A DNA stretch of 64,000 nt from Agrobacterium tumefaciens (lineage in GTDB: Bacteria; Pseudomonadota; Alphaproteobacteria; Rhizobiales; Rhizobiaceae), in assembly GCF_005221385.1 (NCBI RefSeq), contig NZ_CP039903.1, forward strand, positions 2,919,001-2,983,000. The letters are read 5' to 3'. Position 1 is the first letter of the stretch, and each line of letters starts with the position of its first letter. Positions 35,886 through 45,526 of the stretch are shown one piece after another. Both the position numbers and the translations under genes were made by a program. The notes beneath the pieces were generated by a model. The model was not told where the DNA came from. It ran no database searches and saw only the letters and a list, made by a program, of their open reading frames with translations.

Positions 35886-36710
35886 ATGACTGCTTTTTCT
35901 TTGGCTAAAACAGGCCGGACCGGGTTGCTGCGCGGAACCTGTCTGGTAGCGCTGGTTCTGGCCGTGTCCGGATGCGCGAGCACCAACAAGCCGGATCGCA
36001 TGTCCACCGGTTCCATTCCCGCCGCCACCCGTTCTTATGACACGATGAACATGGACCAGCTGCGGCAGGCGGAAGAGACCGCCGGCAAGGCCTATGAACG
36101 CAGCCCCAAGGACAAGTCGGTCGGCATGAACTACGCCAGCGTTCTGATGATGACGGGCAAGAATACCCAGGCACTTGCCGTCATGCAGCAGATCGCCATC
36201 GCCAATCCGGCGGATCGCGATGTGCTTGCCGCTTATGGCAAGGCGCAGGCGGCTGCCGGCCAGCTGGAGCAGGCGCTTTCGACCATACAGAGGGCGCAGA
36301 CCCCCGACCGACCCGACTGGCGGCTTTATTCCGCTGAAGGCGCCGTTCTCGACCAGCTGGGACGCTCGAACGAGGCGCGCTCGAGATACCGGCAGGCGCT
36401 CGACCTCAAGCCGAACGATCCAAGCGTGCTTTCAAACCTCGGCATGTCTTATGTCCTGTCGAGCGATCCCCGCACCGCCGAAACATATCTGCAATCCGCC
36501 ATTTCGCAACCCGGCGCCGATAGCCGCGTTCGCCAGAACCTCGCGCTTGTGGTGGGTCTTCAGGGACGTTTCGCCGAAGCCGAGCGCATCGCGGTTCAGG
36601 AATTGTCACCGCAGCAGGCGCAGGCAAATCTTACCTATCTGCGCGCGATGCTCTCGCAGCAGAATTCCTGGCAGCAGCTGGCGAAAAAAGACGCAAAGCC
36701 CGCAGGCTGA
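35886..36710 (+). CDS. TadD-like tetratricopeptide lipoprotein
   Basis: 274 residues. It has a lipoprotein signal peptide (LVALVLAVSGCAS, lipidated Cys about 28) and about four TPR repeats (about 70-250, for example LYSAEGAVLDQLGRSNEARS and DPSVLSNLGMSYVL). TadD is the outer-membrane-attached pilotin-like lipoprotein of Tad pilus systems. It is adjacent to and convergent with the ctp locus, so it is very likely part of the same machine though transcribed separately. GGGGGC precedes the ATG at 35886. Confidence 0.82.
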   Translation: MTAFSLAKTGRTGLLRGTCLVALVLAVSGCASTNKPDRMSTGSIPAATRSYDTMNMDQLRQAEETAGKAYERSPKDKSVGMNYASVLMMTGKNTQALAVMQQIAIANPADRDVLAAYGKAQAAAGQLEQALSTIQRAQTPDRPDWRLYSAEGAVLDQLGRSNEARSRYRQALDLKPNDPSVLSNLGMSYVLSSDPRTAETYLQSAISQPGADSRVRQNLALVVGLQGRFAEAERIAVQELSPQQAQANLTYLRAMLSQQNSWQQLAKKDAKPAG

Positions 36711-36773
36711 TAGGGTTAGGTATGGCCGCCCGTATGAGTGGACCCGCGATCTTGCCAGCCGGGATCGGAATAT

Positions 36774-36803
36774 ACCGCCGCGCAAAATGCCGGCGGTTTT
36801 TCT
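36774..36803 (+). terminator. Rho-independent terminator of the TadD-like gene
   Basis: ACCGCCG (36774-36780) and CGGCGGT (36791-36797) form a perfect stem, followed by TTTTCTTT. It also abuts the 3' end of ctpI. Confidence 0.85.
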
Positions 36804-37793
36804 TTATTTGAACGTGTCCATAACCCGGATTATGGCCGGCCCGAGGATGACGGCGATGAGTACCGGCAGGAAAAATATGATCATCGGTACGGTCAGTTTC
36901 GGCGGCAACGCGGCGGCTTTCTTTTCGGCCTCGTTCATACGCTCGTCACGGCCTTCCTGCGCCAGAACGCGTAGCGCCTGAGCGAGCGGCGTGCCATAGC
37001 GTTCCGCCTGGATAAGCGCCTGCACCACGCTTTTGACACCATCCAGCTGTGTGCGCATACCGAAATTCTCAAGGGCGATGCGCCTGTCCTGAAGGAAGGA
37101 AAGTTCTGCTGTCGTCAGCATCATTTCCTCGGCGAGTTCAGGGGACTGCTCGCCCATTTCTTCCGCCACACGGCGCATCGCGGCTTCCATTGAGACACCG
37201 GATTCTATGCAGATCAGCATCAGATCCAGCGCGTCCGGCCACGCACGCTTGATCGACCCCTGTCGCTTCGTCATGGCGTTGGAAACGTAGATATTCGGCG
37301 CGTAAAAACCGATATAACCGAAAAGCAGGACAGCCATCAGCCTGACGACAAAAGCCTTGTCGGCGAGGTTTCCCAGGACGAAAACCCAGGTAAAAGCGAT
37401 GGCAAGAAAGGCGAATGGCAGGACGAATCGCGCGGCGAGAAATGTGTTGAGCGCATTCTGTGAACGAAAACCCGCTGCACGCAGCTTGTTCATCGTATTC
37501 GCGTCGGCAAGTGCTTCCTGAAGATTGAACCTTTCGACGATGCGGCGCGCGGATTTGTTGTTGCTGCCGCGCAACGAGGTTTTTCCGTCTCTGGAGGTCG
37601 TTGCTAGCCGCTCGCGTTCGCGGCTGCGGATAACATCGCGTTCCGTCGACACCGCTTTCATCCGTTTGGCGAAGTCCTTGCGCTCGAAGAACGGCATGAT
37701 GAGGGTGTAAAGGGTGGCAAAAACCGCAAGCGTGACCAGAATGGCAATGATCGTCTGCGGATCCGTCAGGCGGGAAACGAGATTTCCTGTCAT
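36804..37793 (-). CDS. ctpI: Tad pilus inner-membrane platform protein TadC (CtpI)
   Basis: 329 residues with a T2SSF domain (about 170-310) and four membrane helices: two around residues 10-30 and 110-165, and two at the C-terminus. The cytoplasmic loop with QSPELAEEMMLTTAELSFLQ is typical of TadC. Together with CtpH it forms the platform on which the CtpG ATPase acts to extrude the pilus. Last gene of the operon; ten bases from ctpH. Confidence 0.9.
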   Translation of the reverse strand: MTGNLVSRLTDPQTIIAILVTLAVFATLYTLIMPFFERKDFAKRMKAVSTERDVIRSRERERLATTSRDGKTSLRGSNNKSARRIVERFNLQEALADANTMNKLRAAGFRSQNALNTFLAARFVLPFAFLAIAFTWVFVLGNLADKAFVVRLMAVLLFGYIGFYAPNIYVSNAMTKRQGSIKRAWPDALDLMLICIESGVSMEAAMRRVAEEMGEQSPELAEEMMLTTAELSFLQDRRIALENFGMRTQLDGVKSVVQALIQAERYGTPLAQALRVLAQEGRDERMNEAEKKAAALPPKLTVPMIIFFLPVLIAVILGPAIIRVMDTFK

Positions 37794-37803
37794 GGCCCCG
37801 CCC

Positions 37804-38808
37804 TCAGATATCGAAATTGATCATTTGACGCATGATGAAAATGCCAATCAGCATCCAGATCCCGGATGCTCCGAGAATGATGTGCCCGCGCAAATCGCTG
37901 AAAAGCACGGACAAATAATCGGGCGACGTGAAGTGCACCAGCATCATGACGATGAAGGGCAGCGCGCCGATGATGACCGCCGAGGCTTTCGCCTCCATTG
38001 AGAGGGCATTCACCTTGGCTCGCATCTTCTTGCGGTCACGCAGGACTTTTGAAAGATTGGACAGCGCTTCTGAAAGATTACCGCCCGCCTGTGCCTGAAT
38101 GGTGATGACGGTGCCGAAGAAACTGACCTCGAACAGCGGCATGGTCAGCATCATGCGCTCGATTGCCTGAGGAATGCTGATACCGACCTGCTGTGCATCG
38201 ACGACCCGCTGAAATTCCGTTTTCACCGGCTCCTGGCCATCCGATGCGATCAATCGCACGGCATCGTTCAACGGCAGTCCGGACTTGATCGACCGACACA
38301 TGACGTCCAGCGAATTGGGGAATTCCTCCAGGAATTTTTTCTGCCGCCGCTTGAGAAGAAAGGCCAATACCCATCGTGGTAGCCCCAACCCGACGACCAC
38401 TCCTATAAGCAGAGCGATAAGCGGCGACAGACCATAAAGAATTGCTATGATACCGGAGACAAAAGCTCCACCTGCGCTCAGCAGGTGGAACTGCCGGATT
38501 GAAAGCTGCAGGCCAGCCTGAACCAGTTTGTCACGCAAACTGACATTCTTTGTCCTTTTTGCCTTTTCATTTTGTTTCTTTTCCATTTCCCGCAGGCTGT
38601 CCTGCATGGATTTGCGGCGTTTTCCGAGTTCCTGAACACGGTCGCGCGCAGCTTTGATATTAGCGTGATCCGTTTCAGCGGCTTTCACCCGCTTGAAGCG
38701 GCTGGTGGTCTTTTTTTCGACCTCTATCTGCTGGAAAAGGAAGGCGTAAGCCAGCGCTCCTGCCGAAATAGCGACAAGTACGGCCAGTAACAGGATTGTC
38801 GGGTCCAT
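37804..38808 (-). CDS. ctpH: Tad pilus inner-membrane platform protein TadB (CtpH)
   Basis: 334 residues. An N-terminal helix (about 5-20) and a basic, coiled-coil-prone segment (about 30-100) precede the T2SSF domain (about 165-295) with helices near 110-150, 265-290 and 300-325. The conserved SLDVMCRSIKSGLPLNDAVR and QAQAGGNLSEAL are TadB features. Partner of CtpI. Spacing to both neighbours is 10-15 bases, so it is cotranscribed with ctpG and ctpI. Confidence 0.9.
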   Translation of the reverse strand: MDPTILLLAVLVAISAGALAYAFLFQQIEVEKKTTSRFKRVKAAETDHANIKAARDRVQELGKRRKSMQDSLREMEKKQNEKAKRTKNVSLRDKLVQAGLQLSIRQFHLLSAGGAFVSGIIAILYGLSPLIALLIGVVVGLGLPRWVLAFLLKRRQKKFLEEFPNSLDVMCRSIKSGLPLNDAVRLIASDGQEPVKTEFQRVVDAQQVGISIPQAIERMMLTMPLFEVSFFGTVITIQAQAGGNLSEALSNLSKVLRDRKKMRAKVNALSMEAKASAVIIGALPFIVMMLVHFTSPDYLSVLFSDLRGHIILGASGIWMLIGIFIMRQMINFDI

Positions 38809-38823
38809 GGCAGTCGCTTTCCC

Positions 38824-40296
38824 TTAAGATGTCTTTTCCATTTCATCGAGCGCGGCCGCCAGACGTTTTTCTTCGCCATAATAGCGTGCGCGATCCCAGA
38901 AATGCGGTTTGCTGATGCCGGTCGATACATGCCTGCCGATCAGCTTGCCGCTCGCATCCTCGCCTTCGATTTCATATCGCATCAAATCCTGGGTAACGAT
39001 GACGTCGCCTTCCATGCCGATGACTTCGGTGATCTGCGTTATCCGGCGGGAGCCGTCGCGCAGGCGCGCCGCCTGAACGACGATATCGATCGATCCCGAA
39101 ATGATTTCGCGCACCGTTTTGGCTGGCAGGGTAAAGCCGCCCATGGCAATCATGGATTCGATACGGCTGAGGCATTCGCGCGGCGTGTTGGCGTGCAGCG
39201 TCCCCATCGAGCCGTCGTGGCCGGTATTCATGGCCTGAAGCAGGTCGAAAACCTCCGGTCCGCGCACTTCGCCGACGATGATGCGTTCTGGGCGCATACG
39301 AAGGCAGTTCTTGACTAGATCGCGCATGGTGATCTCGCCTTCACCTTCGATGTTCGGCGGGCGGGTTTCCAGGCGCACCACATGCGGCTGCTGCAATTGC
39401 AGTTCGGCGGTGTCCTCACAGGTGATGACACGTTCGTCCTTGTCGATAAAGCTCGTCAGGCAATTGAGAAGCGTGGTCTTGCCCGAGCCGGTACCGCCGG
39501 AGATGACGACGTTGCAGCGAACGCGGCCGATGATCTTGAGCAAGGTCGCGCCTTCGGGCGTGATTGCGCCGAAGCGCACCAGCTGGTCAAGCGTCAGCTT
39601 GTCCTTCTTGAATTTTCGGATCGTCAGCGCTGGCCCGTCGATGGCGAGCGGTGGCGCAATGACGTTGACACGCGATCCATCCGGCAGGCGGGCGTCGCAT
39701 ATTGGGCTCGATTCATCTACACGCCGGCCGACCTGGCTGACGATACGCTGGCAGATGGACAGCAACTGGCCATTGTCACGAAAGCGGATGTCGGATTCGA
39801 TGGTCTTGCCGCCGACTTCGATGAAGGTCTGGCCGGATCCGTTAACCATGATATCGGCAATATCGTCGCGGGCTAGAAGTGGCTCCAGCGGGCCGTAACC
39901 GAGAACGTCATTGCAAATGTCTTCGAGCAATTCTTCCTGCTCGGCAATCGACATGGCGAAATTCTTGATCGTGATGATATCGTTGACGATATCGCGAATT
40001 TCCTCACGTGCGCTCTCCGCGTCGAGCTTGGCGAGCTGCGAAAGGTCGATCGTATCGATAAGCGCTGAGAAAACCTGGCTCTTGGTATTGTAATAATCTT
40101 CCGTGCGCGCACGTTTTTTCTGCGGCGACTGCGATGTTGCCTGTGCCTGTCGCGTTGCGGGCGACTGGCCAGGTTCCAAAGTGTCGATTGTAGAAGGCCG
40201 AGGCTCGGCTGCCACCGCTGCCTGCATGGGTACAGCTGCGGCCAAATCCGGCTTTGTGCTTTTGGCTGGGCCTTCAGACCCGCGTTTTCCGAACAT
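38824..40296 (-). CDS. ctpG: Tad pilus secretion ATPase CpaF/TadA (CtpG)
   Basis: 490 residues. A low-complexity N-terminus (about 1-70) precedes the type II/IV secretion ATPase: Walker A ISGGTGSGKTTLLN (about 255-268), the Asp box, Walker B RIIVGEVRGPE and the His box ANTPRECLSR. The protein is a cytoplasmic hexameric motor for pilus assembly and retraction. The DIMVNGSGQTFIEVGG part of the N2 domain is conserved. It follows ctpF after 33 bases. Confidence 0.94.
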   Translation of the reverse strand: MFGKRGSEGPAKSTKPDLAAAVPMQAAVAAEPRPSTIDTLEPGQSPATRQAQATSQSPQKKRARTEDYYNTKSQVFSALIDTIDLSQLAKLDAESAREEIRDIVNDIITIKNFAMSIAEQEELLEDICNDVLGYGPLEPLLARDDIADIMVNGSGQTFIEVGGKTIESDIRFRDNGQLLSICQRIVSQVGRRVDESSPICDARLPDGSRVNVIAPPLAIDGPALTIRKFKKDKLTLDQLVRFGAITPEGATLLKIIGRVRCNVVISGGTGSGKTTLLNCLTSFIDKDERVITCEDTAELQLQQPHVVRLETRPPNIEGEGEITMRDLVKNCLRMRPERIIVGEVRGPEVFDLLQAMNTGHDGSMGTLHANTPRECLSRIESMIAMGGFTLPAKTVREIISGSIDIVVQAARLRDGSRRITQITEVIGMEGDVIVTQDLMRYEIEGEDASGKLIGRHVSTGISKPHFWDRARYYGEEKRLAAALDEMEKTS

Positions 40297-40329
40297 CGGC
40301 GTTTCCGTCTAAAGGCGCAGAGGTAAACC

Positions 40330-41613
40330 CTATTTGCGCTTGAGAATATTCTTGAGTTTGTCCAGACCCCCGCGTCTGCTTTTGCGCAGCACGGTGCGGC
40401 CTGTAATCGTATGGGCGATCTGCGAGAAAGTTTCTGCGATCTGGGATTTTTCATCCATCTCGCTGATCATGCGCCCGCTATTGGCGGCATTGCCGAACAG
40501 CTGGGTATCGAATGGGATGATTGCGATGGGCTCGATTTCCAGTGGCTCGAGGAAATCTGCCGGGGCAATCTCCGGCCGTTTCGGCACGCCCACCTGATTG
40601 AGAATGAGGTGTGGCAACTTGTCATTGGGTCGCAGTTTTAACAGAGCGTCGAACAGGTTCTTCGTGTTGCGCAGATTTGCAAGATCCGGAACGGCCGTAA
40701 TCACCACTTCGTCGGCTTCCGCAAGGACTGCTCGCGTCCAGTCGCACCATTGGTGGGGAAGGTCGAGGACTGCGACAGGGGCGCTGCGCTGCAGAACCTC
40801 GAGAATCGGCAGAAAAGCCTGACGATCGAGATCATAGGTCCTGTCGAGAAGCGACGGTGCTGCCAGAAGCGACAGATGGTCGGAGCATTTCGTCAAAAGA
40901 CGGTCGAGAAACACCTCGTCCAGCCGTTCCGGTGAAAACACGGCTTCAGCCATGCCCTGGGCAGGATCCTGATCGAAATCGATATTGGCCGTGCCATAGG
41001 CGAGGTCCATGTCGGCCAAGATGGTTTCGGTGGAAAACAGCGTGGATATGCCGAAGGCGCAATTATGCGCGATTGTCGAGGAGCCCACCCCGCCTTTTGC
41101 GCCGATGAAGGCAATATTGCGGCCGAGCGGCTCCGCCTCCGGATCGACGAAGATCGTCGCGATCGAGGCTAGCAGATCGGCCATGCTGACCGGGGCGACA
41201 AGATATTCGGAAATGCCGTTACGGATGAGATCGCGATAAAGCGTTATGTCATTGTGTCGGCCGATGATGATGACGCGAGTGGTGGGGTCGCAAACCTCCG
41301 CCAGGGGGGCGAGATCATCCAGCAGCGAAGCGGGTGCGCTTGCCGTCTCCAGAATGATGAGATTGGGCGTGGGCGAAGCGGAAAACATCGTGGCTGCCGC
41401 GTTGATGTCCCCCTTGGTCACCCGAAGGGTCACCTTGCTCATGCGCCTGTCGCCGGACAATGCGTCCATGACGCCCTGCATATTGTCGCTGACACAGAAG
41501 GCATGGACGGAAATGCGGGGCAGGGGCCGCAGGCGATCCATATCCCCGACGCGAACGGGCGCTTCGGCGTCTGTGCCGCTGTTTGATTTGATGTCGTATT
41601 CTACAGCGCTCAT
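40330..41613 (-). CDS. ctpF: Tad pilus localisation ATPase CpaE/TadZ (CtpF)
   Basis: 427 residues. A receiver-like N-terminal domain (about 35-150) is followed by a MinD/ParA-like ATPase. The P-loop is atypical: GAKGGVGSSTIAHN keeps the first 'deviant' lysine but has Ser where GK[ST] normally has Lys, a variation seen in the CpaE/TadZ family. These proteins place the pilus machine at the pole. It lies between ctpE and ctpG in the operon. Confidence 0.9.
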   Translation of the reverse strand: MSAVEYDIKSNSGTDAEAPVRVGDMDRLRPLPRISVHAFCVSDNMQGVMDALSGDRRMSKVTLRVTKGDINAAATMFSASPTPNLIILETASAPASLLDDLAPLAEVCDPTTRVIIIGRHNDITLYRDLIRNGISEYLVAPVSMADLLASIATIFVDPEAEPLGRNIAFIGAKGGVGSSTIAHNCAFGISTLFSTETILADMDLAYGTANIDFDQDPAQGMAEAVFSPERLDEVFLDRLLTKCSDHLSLLAAPSLLDRTYDLDRQAFLPILEVLQRSAPVAVLDLPHQWCDWTRAVLAEADEVVITAVPDLANLRNTKNLFDALLKLRPNDKLPHLILNQVGVPKRPEIAPADFLEPLEIEPIAIIPFDTQLFGNAANSGRMISEMDEKSQIAETFSQIAHTITGRTVLRKSRRGGLDKLKNILKRK

Positions 41614-41647
41614 CGTCTATCCTGCCGTAACAAATGGTGGAACCGCA

Positions 41648-42328
41648 TCAGTCCGTCGTCGCCGTCGTGCTCTTGCCGCGATAGGCGTCAATGACCACCG
41701 CGCGACGCTCGGCATCGATCGGACTCATGCCCCGCGGGCCGACCAGATCCATGGGATTGGCAACCTGCGCGGCGAGATTGCTCTGCGAAGCGCATCCAAA
41801 ATTGTACCAGTTCTTGTTGGCGAAGGTATTGTCCGAAAGGTCTTCGGGCCACTGGCCGCATTGCCCGGTCATTGCGGTGACGGCAACGTAACTCAGGCGG
41901 ATGGGGGCGGCATCGCCATTCGGGGACGCCGAATAACGTGTTTCCATGATTTTGCCCGAGGGTACGCCGGCGCCGGAAAGCGTCGAGCGGATCTGCTTCG
42001 CCATTCTTGAGGCCGCTGCCGAATTGGCCGATCCCGACGGCGTCTGAATATTGATGATACCGGTCGACATGGACGCATAATTCTGGGCGAAACCACGCAC
42101 GTTATCCGCCACTGCGGTGGTCAACCGGCTGTCGCCCGCCGAAACCGGAATATCCAGCGAGTGCTCCGCTTCCGACAGGGTGATCGGATGGCGTGTGCGA
42201 TAATCATCGGGAATGGCATTGGTCGTAAGCGGATCGCGCGCGCAGCCTTGCAGCAGGCCGGCGGCGAGCGCAACCATGGAGATGAGACCGGCCCGTCTGA
42301 GGAAGGAAGAGGAAGTTATTTCCGGCAT
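41648..42328 (-). CDS. ctpE: Tad pilus biogenesis lipoprotein CpaD (CtpE)
   Basis: 226 residues from the ATG at 42328. This start places a lipoprotein signal (ISMVALAAGLLQGC) near the N-terminus and has AGGAAA upstream. An ATG at 42388 that overlaps the ctpD stop (ATGA) is the alternative and would add 20 residues. The CpaD domain covers the remainder, with ITLSEAEHSLDIPVSAGDSR and the late FGCASQSNLAAQVANPMDLV. CpaD is needed for secretin assembly or localisation at the outer membrane. Confidence 0.88.
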   Translation of the reverse strand: MPEITSSSFLRRAGLISMVALAAGLLQGCARDPLTTNAIPDDYRTRHPITLSEAEHSLDIPVSAGDSRLTTAVADNVRGFAQNYASMSTGIINIQTPSGSANSAAASRMAKQIRSTLSGAGVPSGKIMETRYSASPNGDAAPIRLSYVAVTAMTGQCGQWPEDLSDNTFANKNWYNFGCASQSNLAAQVANPMDLVGPRGMSPIDAERRAVVIDAYRGKSTTATTD

Positions 42329-42384
42329 GACGTTTCCTGCCCTGACCGGGCTTGCTCTGAAGAGGAGATTTCGCGCGCGTGTCG

Positions 42385-43968
42385 TCATTTGTAGATGAAC
42401 CCCACTGATCCCTGATAGGGCGCTGCCTGGACCTGGTCTTTGCGGCCATAGACCTTGTTGACGCGGTTCATGAAATACATGGCGGCATCGTTTTCCGGGT
42501 TGAAGTTGTCATCCGGCCGGGCGATCTGGTTGCGCGCAACGGGCCGCACCAGATAGGGCGTCGCGATGATGACCAGTTCCGTTTCGTTGCGGATAAAGTC
42601 CTTGCTGCGGAAAAGCGTGCCGAAAATCGGGATTTTCGACATGCCCGGCAGTCCGGACATGGCCTGGCGGACATTGTCTTGAACAAGACCTGCGATCACG
42701 ATCGATCCGCCGGACGGAAGTTCGACTGTTGTGGAGGTTTCGCGCTTGCGAACTGACATATAGGTCGAGCCGGGAATGTTCCGCCCATAGTTGCCGGTTA
42801 CCACATTGCCTTCATAGGTTGGCTCGGAGACATTGGTCTCGATTTTGAGACTTATTCTTCCCGGTGAAAGCACCACTGGTTTGAAATTCAAGGTGATACC
42901 GTAGTCGACTGTTTCCGTTTCGCGGGTGATCGTCGGAGTATTTGTATCTTTGTCGAGCGTAACTTCCTGGGTTCCGGCGATCCGGAAATCTCCCCCCACA
43001 TAGAACTTGGCCTGTTCGCCGGAGATGGCGGTAAGACTAGGTTCTGCAAGAGTGCGAACGACGCCAGCCTGCTCCATGGCATTGAGATAGGAGGCAAAGT
43101 TCAGCGAGCCGGAACCGATCGAACCGCTGGCTATTTTAGACGCAGTGCTGATTGCATTCCCGAGGTTGGACGGATTTGAGAACTCAAAGCCGTTACTGCT
43201 TGTCGAACTGCCGATGGAGCCATTGAAGCCGAGTTGTTTCAGCACCTGCCGGCTGACTTCGGCGACAGTCACCTTCAGCGTTACCTGATCCTCGCCCTCG
43301 ATCGTCAACATGTTGACGATTTGCGATACTTGGCGTCTTTCCGCAAAAATCGCCGCATCTCCACCATTGTCGCCGCCGGTGAGCGATATATTACGCGTGG
43401 TGGCTTCCCCACCCTTAAGAAACGCGTCGGCAAGCTGCACGGCACGCGCAGAATCCTGCGGCGTGCGCACAGAGCCGGTGAGAACGATGTTGTCCGAAAC
43501 GATTTCCACCTTGATATCCGACTCGGGAATAAAACGGCGGATATTGGCCTCGAGACCGGAGATGTCGCGCTCTACTTCAAGGTCGAGGCTGACGATTTCG
43601 CGACCGCCCTCACCGAAAATGAAAATATTGGTTTGCCCCACCGTTTTTCCGAAGAGGTAAATTCGTTTGGAGGTGCGTGTCACGGCATCGGCAAGGCTTG
43701 GATCCGCAACGAGAATGTCGTGCGCATCCTCAGGCAGATCAATCACCAATGCCTTGTTGAGGCCGAGCTTCAGGCGTTTGCGGATGCCTGAACCGCTCTC
43801 GGTGATCCGGACGATACTCGCACTTTGTGCCGCGGCTTCGCCAAGGCGCATAAATTCAGGCGAATGCGGGCCTGGAATGCCTGAAAAAGCCACGCAGAAT
43901 GCAAGTCCGCCCAGCATCGATGAACGCAGGTGTTTTTTAACACGCTTTGCCATGAACCCCCCGGTCAT
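42385..43968 (-). CDS. ctpD: Tad pilus outer-membrane secretin CpaC/RcpA (CtpD)
   Basis: 527 residues (522 if the ATG at 43953, preceded by GGGGGG, is used). A signal peptide, a pilus-assembly N-domain (about 50-140), BON-like repeat and secretin domain (about 290-490) with ISLKIETNVSEPTYEGN and VPGLxG-type SGLPGMSKIPIFGTLF are visible. It forms the outer-membrane channel for the pilus. The start overlaps the ctpC stop (ATGA) and its own stop overlaps the longer ctpE reading. A second copy of the N-domain alone is encoded at 46129. Confidence 0.92.
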   Translation of the reverse strand: MTGGFMAKRVKKHLRSSMLGGLAFCVAFSGIPGPHSPEFMRLGEAAAQSASIVRITESGSGIRKRLKLGLNKALVIDLPEDAHDILVADPSLADAVTRTSKRIYLFGKTVGQTNIFIFGEGGREIVSLDLEVERDISGLEANIRRFIPESDIKVEIVSDNIVLTGSVRTPQDSARAVQLADAFLKGGEATTRNISLTGGDNGGDAAIFAERRQVSQIVNMLTIEGEDQVTLKVTVAEVSRQVLKQLGFNGSIGSSTSSNGFEFSNPSNLGNAISTASKIASGSIGSGSLNFASYLNAMEQAGVVRTLAEPSLTAISGEQAKFYVGGDFRIAGTQEVTLDKDTNTPTITRETETVDYGITLNFKPVVLSPGRISLKIETNVSEPTYEGNVVTGNYGRNIPGSTYMSVRKRETSTTVELPSGGSIVIAGLVQDNVRQAMSGLPGMSKIPIFGTLFRSKDFIRNETELVIIATPYLVRPVARNQIARPDDNFNPENDAAMYFMNRVNKVYGRKDQVQAAPYQGSVGFIYK

Positions 43969-44771
43969 TGTGATGCTCCTTGACTGCCCTTGACGATCGA
44001 CCCGGATTTGATCACCTGGATTTCCGGTTGACCGGAGCCGCCGTTCAGAAGGTAACCCGCTGAAAGCGTATCGTTTTCCTGCGCGTCGGCGATCGAGCGC
44101 AACGCAAGGGTGAGGCGATCCGCCATCTGCTGCGCCACCGTTATGATTTTTGCCTGTTCTGGGGTCAGCTCCAGAGTTGCAGTCGCACCGACGACGGCGG
44201 AGATGCCGTCTTCGCCTTCCTTGATCTGTTGGTCGATTGCTAGAACCCGGACATTGTTCAAAACGTTCTCGGTCAGGAAATTGCCGTTATCGCCCTTGCG
44301 AACCATGATGACATCGACCCGGTCATTCGGCAGCACGAAACCGCCGGCGCCGGTGGAGACGGAAATTTCCGTGGCGACGGCGCGTTTGCCTGCCGGCAGA
44401 AGTGAAGACATGATGCGGGTGCTGGAATCGACGACCTTTTCCGGTCGCACCGGTTCGCCTTCGAACAAGGGCAACCGCACGACGGCACCGGTGAGTTCGG
44501 TGATCGCGTTCGGATTTTTCGTTTCGGTTATGAAGTTATCGACGACATTGCCCTGCGGCCACGGTGTCCAGCGCATCGAACTATCGTTCAGGCGGCTACC
44601 GACGGGCAAATTGACCGAGGAAACGAGAACATTGACCGTCGGCTCCTTCTGGATGATCGTTTCCGCTTTTTCGATGACCTGCTTTGCGCCGGAAATCTGC
44701 ATGGCGACGAGACCGGCAAGACCGGCAGCGACCAAGGCAACGGATAGAATAACGATACGCGACGGTTTCAT
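43965..44771 (-). CDS. ctpC: Tad pilus assembly protein CpaB/RcpC (CtpC)
   Basis: 268 residues. An N-terminal membrane anchor (ILSVALVAAGLAGLVAMQI) is followed by a SAF domain (about 45-115, VNVLVSSVNLPVGSRL) and the RcpC/CpaB domain with GGFVLPNDRVDVIMVRKGDN. It supports assembly or modification of the pilus at the envelope. A gap of about 125 bases separates it from ctpB. Confidence 0.92.
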   Translation of the reverse strand: MKPSRIVILSVALVAAGLAGLVAMQISGAKQVIEKAETIIQKEPTVNVLVSSVNLPVGSRLNDSSMRWTPWPQGNVVDNFITETKNPNAITELTGAVVRLPLFEGEPVRPEKVVDSSTRIMSSLLPAGKRAVATEISVSTGAGGFVLPNDRVDVIMVRKGDNGNFLTENVLNNVRVLAIDQQIKEGEDGISAVVGATATLELTPEQAKIITVAQQMADRLTLALRSIADAQENDTLSAGYLLNGGSGQPEIQVIKSGSIVKGSQGASQ

Positions 44772-44896
44772 GCTCGATCCTTGAGGGAATCAGGTTGTTC
44801 TCCCCTCAGGATGGCGCGTGATTGGTATAATTATAGTTAATATTGTGCTTGGATTTGTGGTTAACGGGTCTTTAATCCGTCAGCGCTGTGACTTGT

Positions 44897-45409
44897 TCAG
44901 GAAAGACTGGCGATGGCGGCTTTTACAAGCGGCGCGTCACCGTAGGTTAACAGTCCGGCAGCAGCGATGCCGATACCATAGGGAATTTTCTTTGCTACCA
45001 TCAGGGAATCTGGGATGGGAATGCCGACGGCCATAATCTCCTGCGAGCGCGAGCGCAAAAGCAGTATGCCAATTGTCAACACGCCACCGATGATGGTCAC
45101 TGCGAGCAGAAACTCTATCAGCGAGGAGTTGAATCCGTACCAGACTGTCGCGGCGGTCAGCAATTTTGCATCTCCGCCGCCCATTGAGTTAGCTGCGAAA
45201 AGTGCAAAGCAGGCCAAAAATACTGCTGCGGCGGCTGCAATGCTCATTGCGAAAACCTGCCAATCCATACCCGTAAATGGTGCAACTACTATGAAAGAAA
45301 ACAGCAATATAAGCGGTATTCTGTTTGGTATGGTCATGCTGAATAAATCATTCAGCGCAGCAAACGCGAGGCACAAAGGCAAAGTCAGAAAAATTGCTGC
45401 TACGACCAT
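44897..45409 (-). CDS. ctpB: Prepilin peptidase CpaA/TadV (CtpB)
   Basis: 170 residues, the size of the short TadV type that lacks the N-methylase region of PilD. About six helices. The two catalytic aspartates are in ALNDLFSMTIPN (about 17-28) and in the GGGDAKLL motif (about 77-84). It cleaves the leader of the CtpA pilin in the inner membrane. It is separated from ctpA by about 115 bases holding a stem-loop. Confidence 0.92.
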   Translation of the reverse strand: MVVAAIFLTLPLCLAFAALNDLFSMTIPNRIPLILLFSFIVVAPFTGMDWQVFAMSIAAAAAVFLACFALFAANSMGGGDAKLLTAATVWYGFNSSLIEFLLAVTIIGGVLTIGILLLRSRSQEIMAVGIPIPDSLMVAKKIPYGIGIAAAGLLTYGDAPLVKAAIASLS

Positions 45410-45482
45410 TGGATCAATTCCACAAAGGGTTTCCCTGCATGGGTGGCAACCAGTGCGAGGAGGATGCCAACAATACTAAGAC

Positions 45483-45504
45483 GGCCACCCCTTTAAGAGT
45501 GGCC
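45483..45504 (-). promoter_or_regulatory. Stem-loop between ctpA and ctpB
   Basis: GGCCAC (45483-45488) and GTGGCC (45499-45504) form a 6-bp stem with a 10-base loop, just after the pilin stop. It may attenuate the downstream genes or stabilise the pilin message, since the pilin is needed in large excess (inference). Confidence 0.5.
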
Positions 45505-45526
45505 ATCAAAAGACGTCTTGCAGCTA

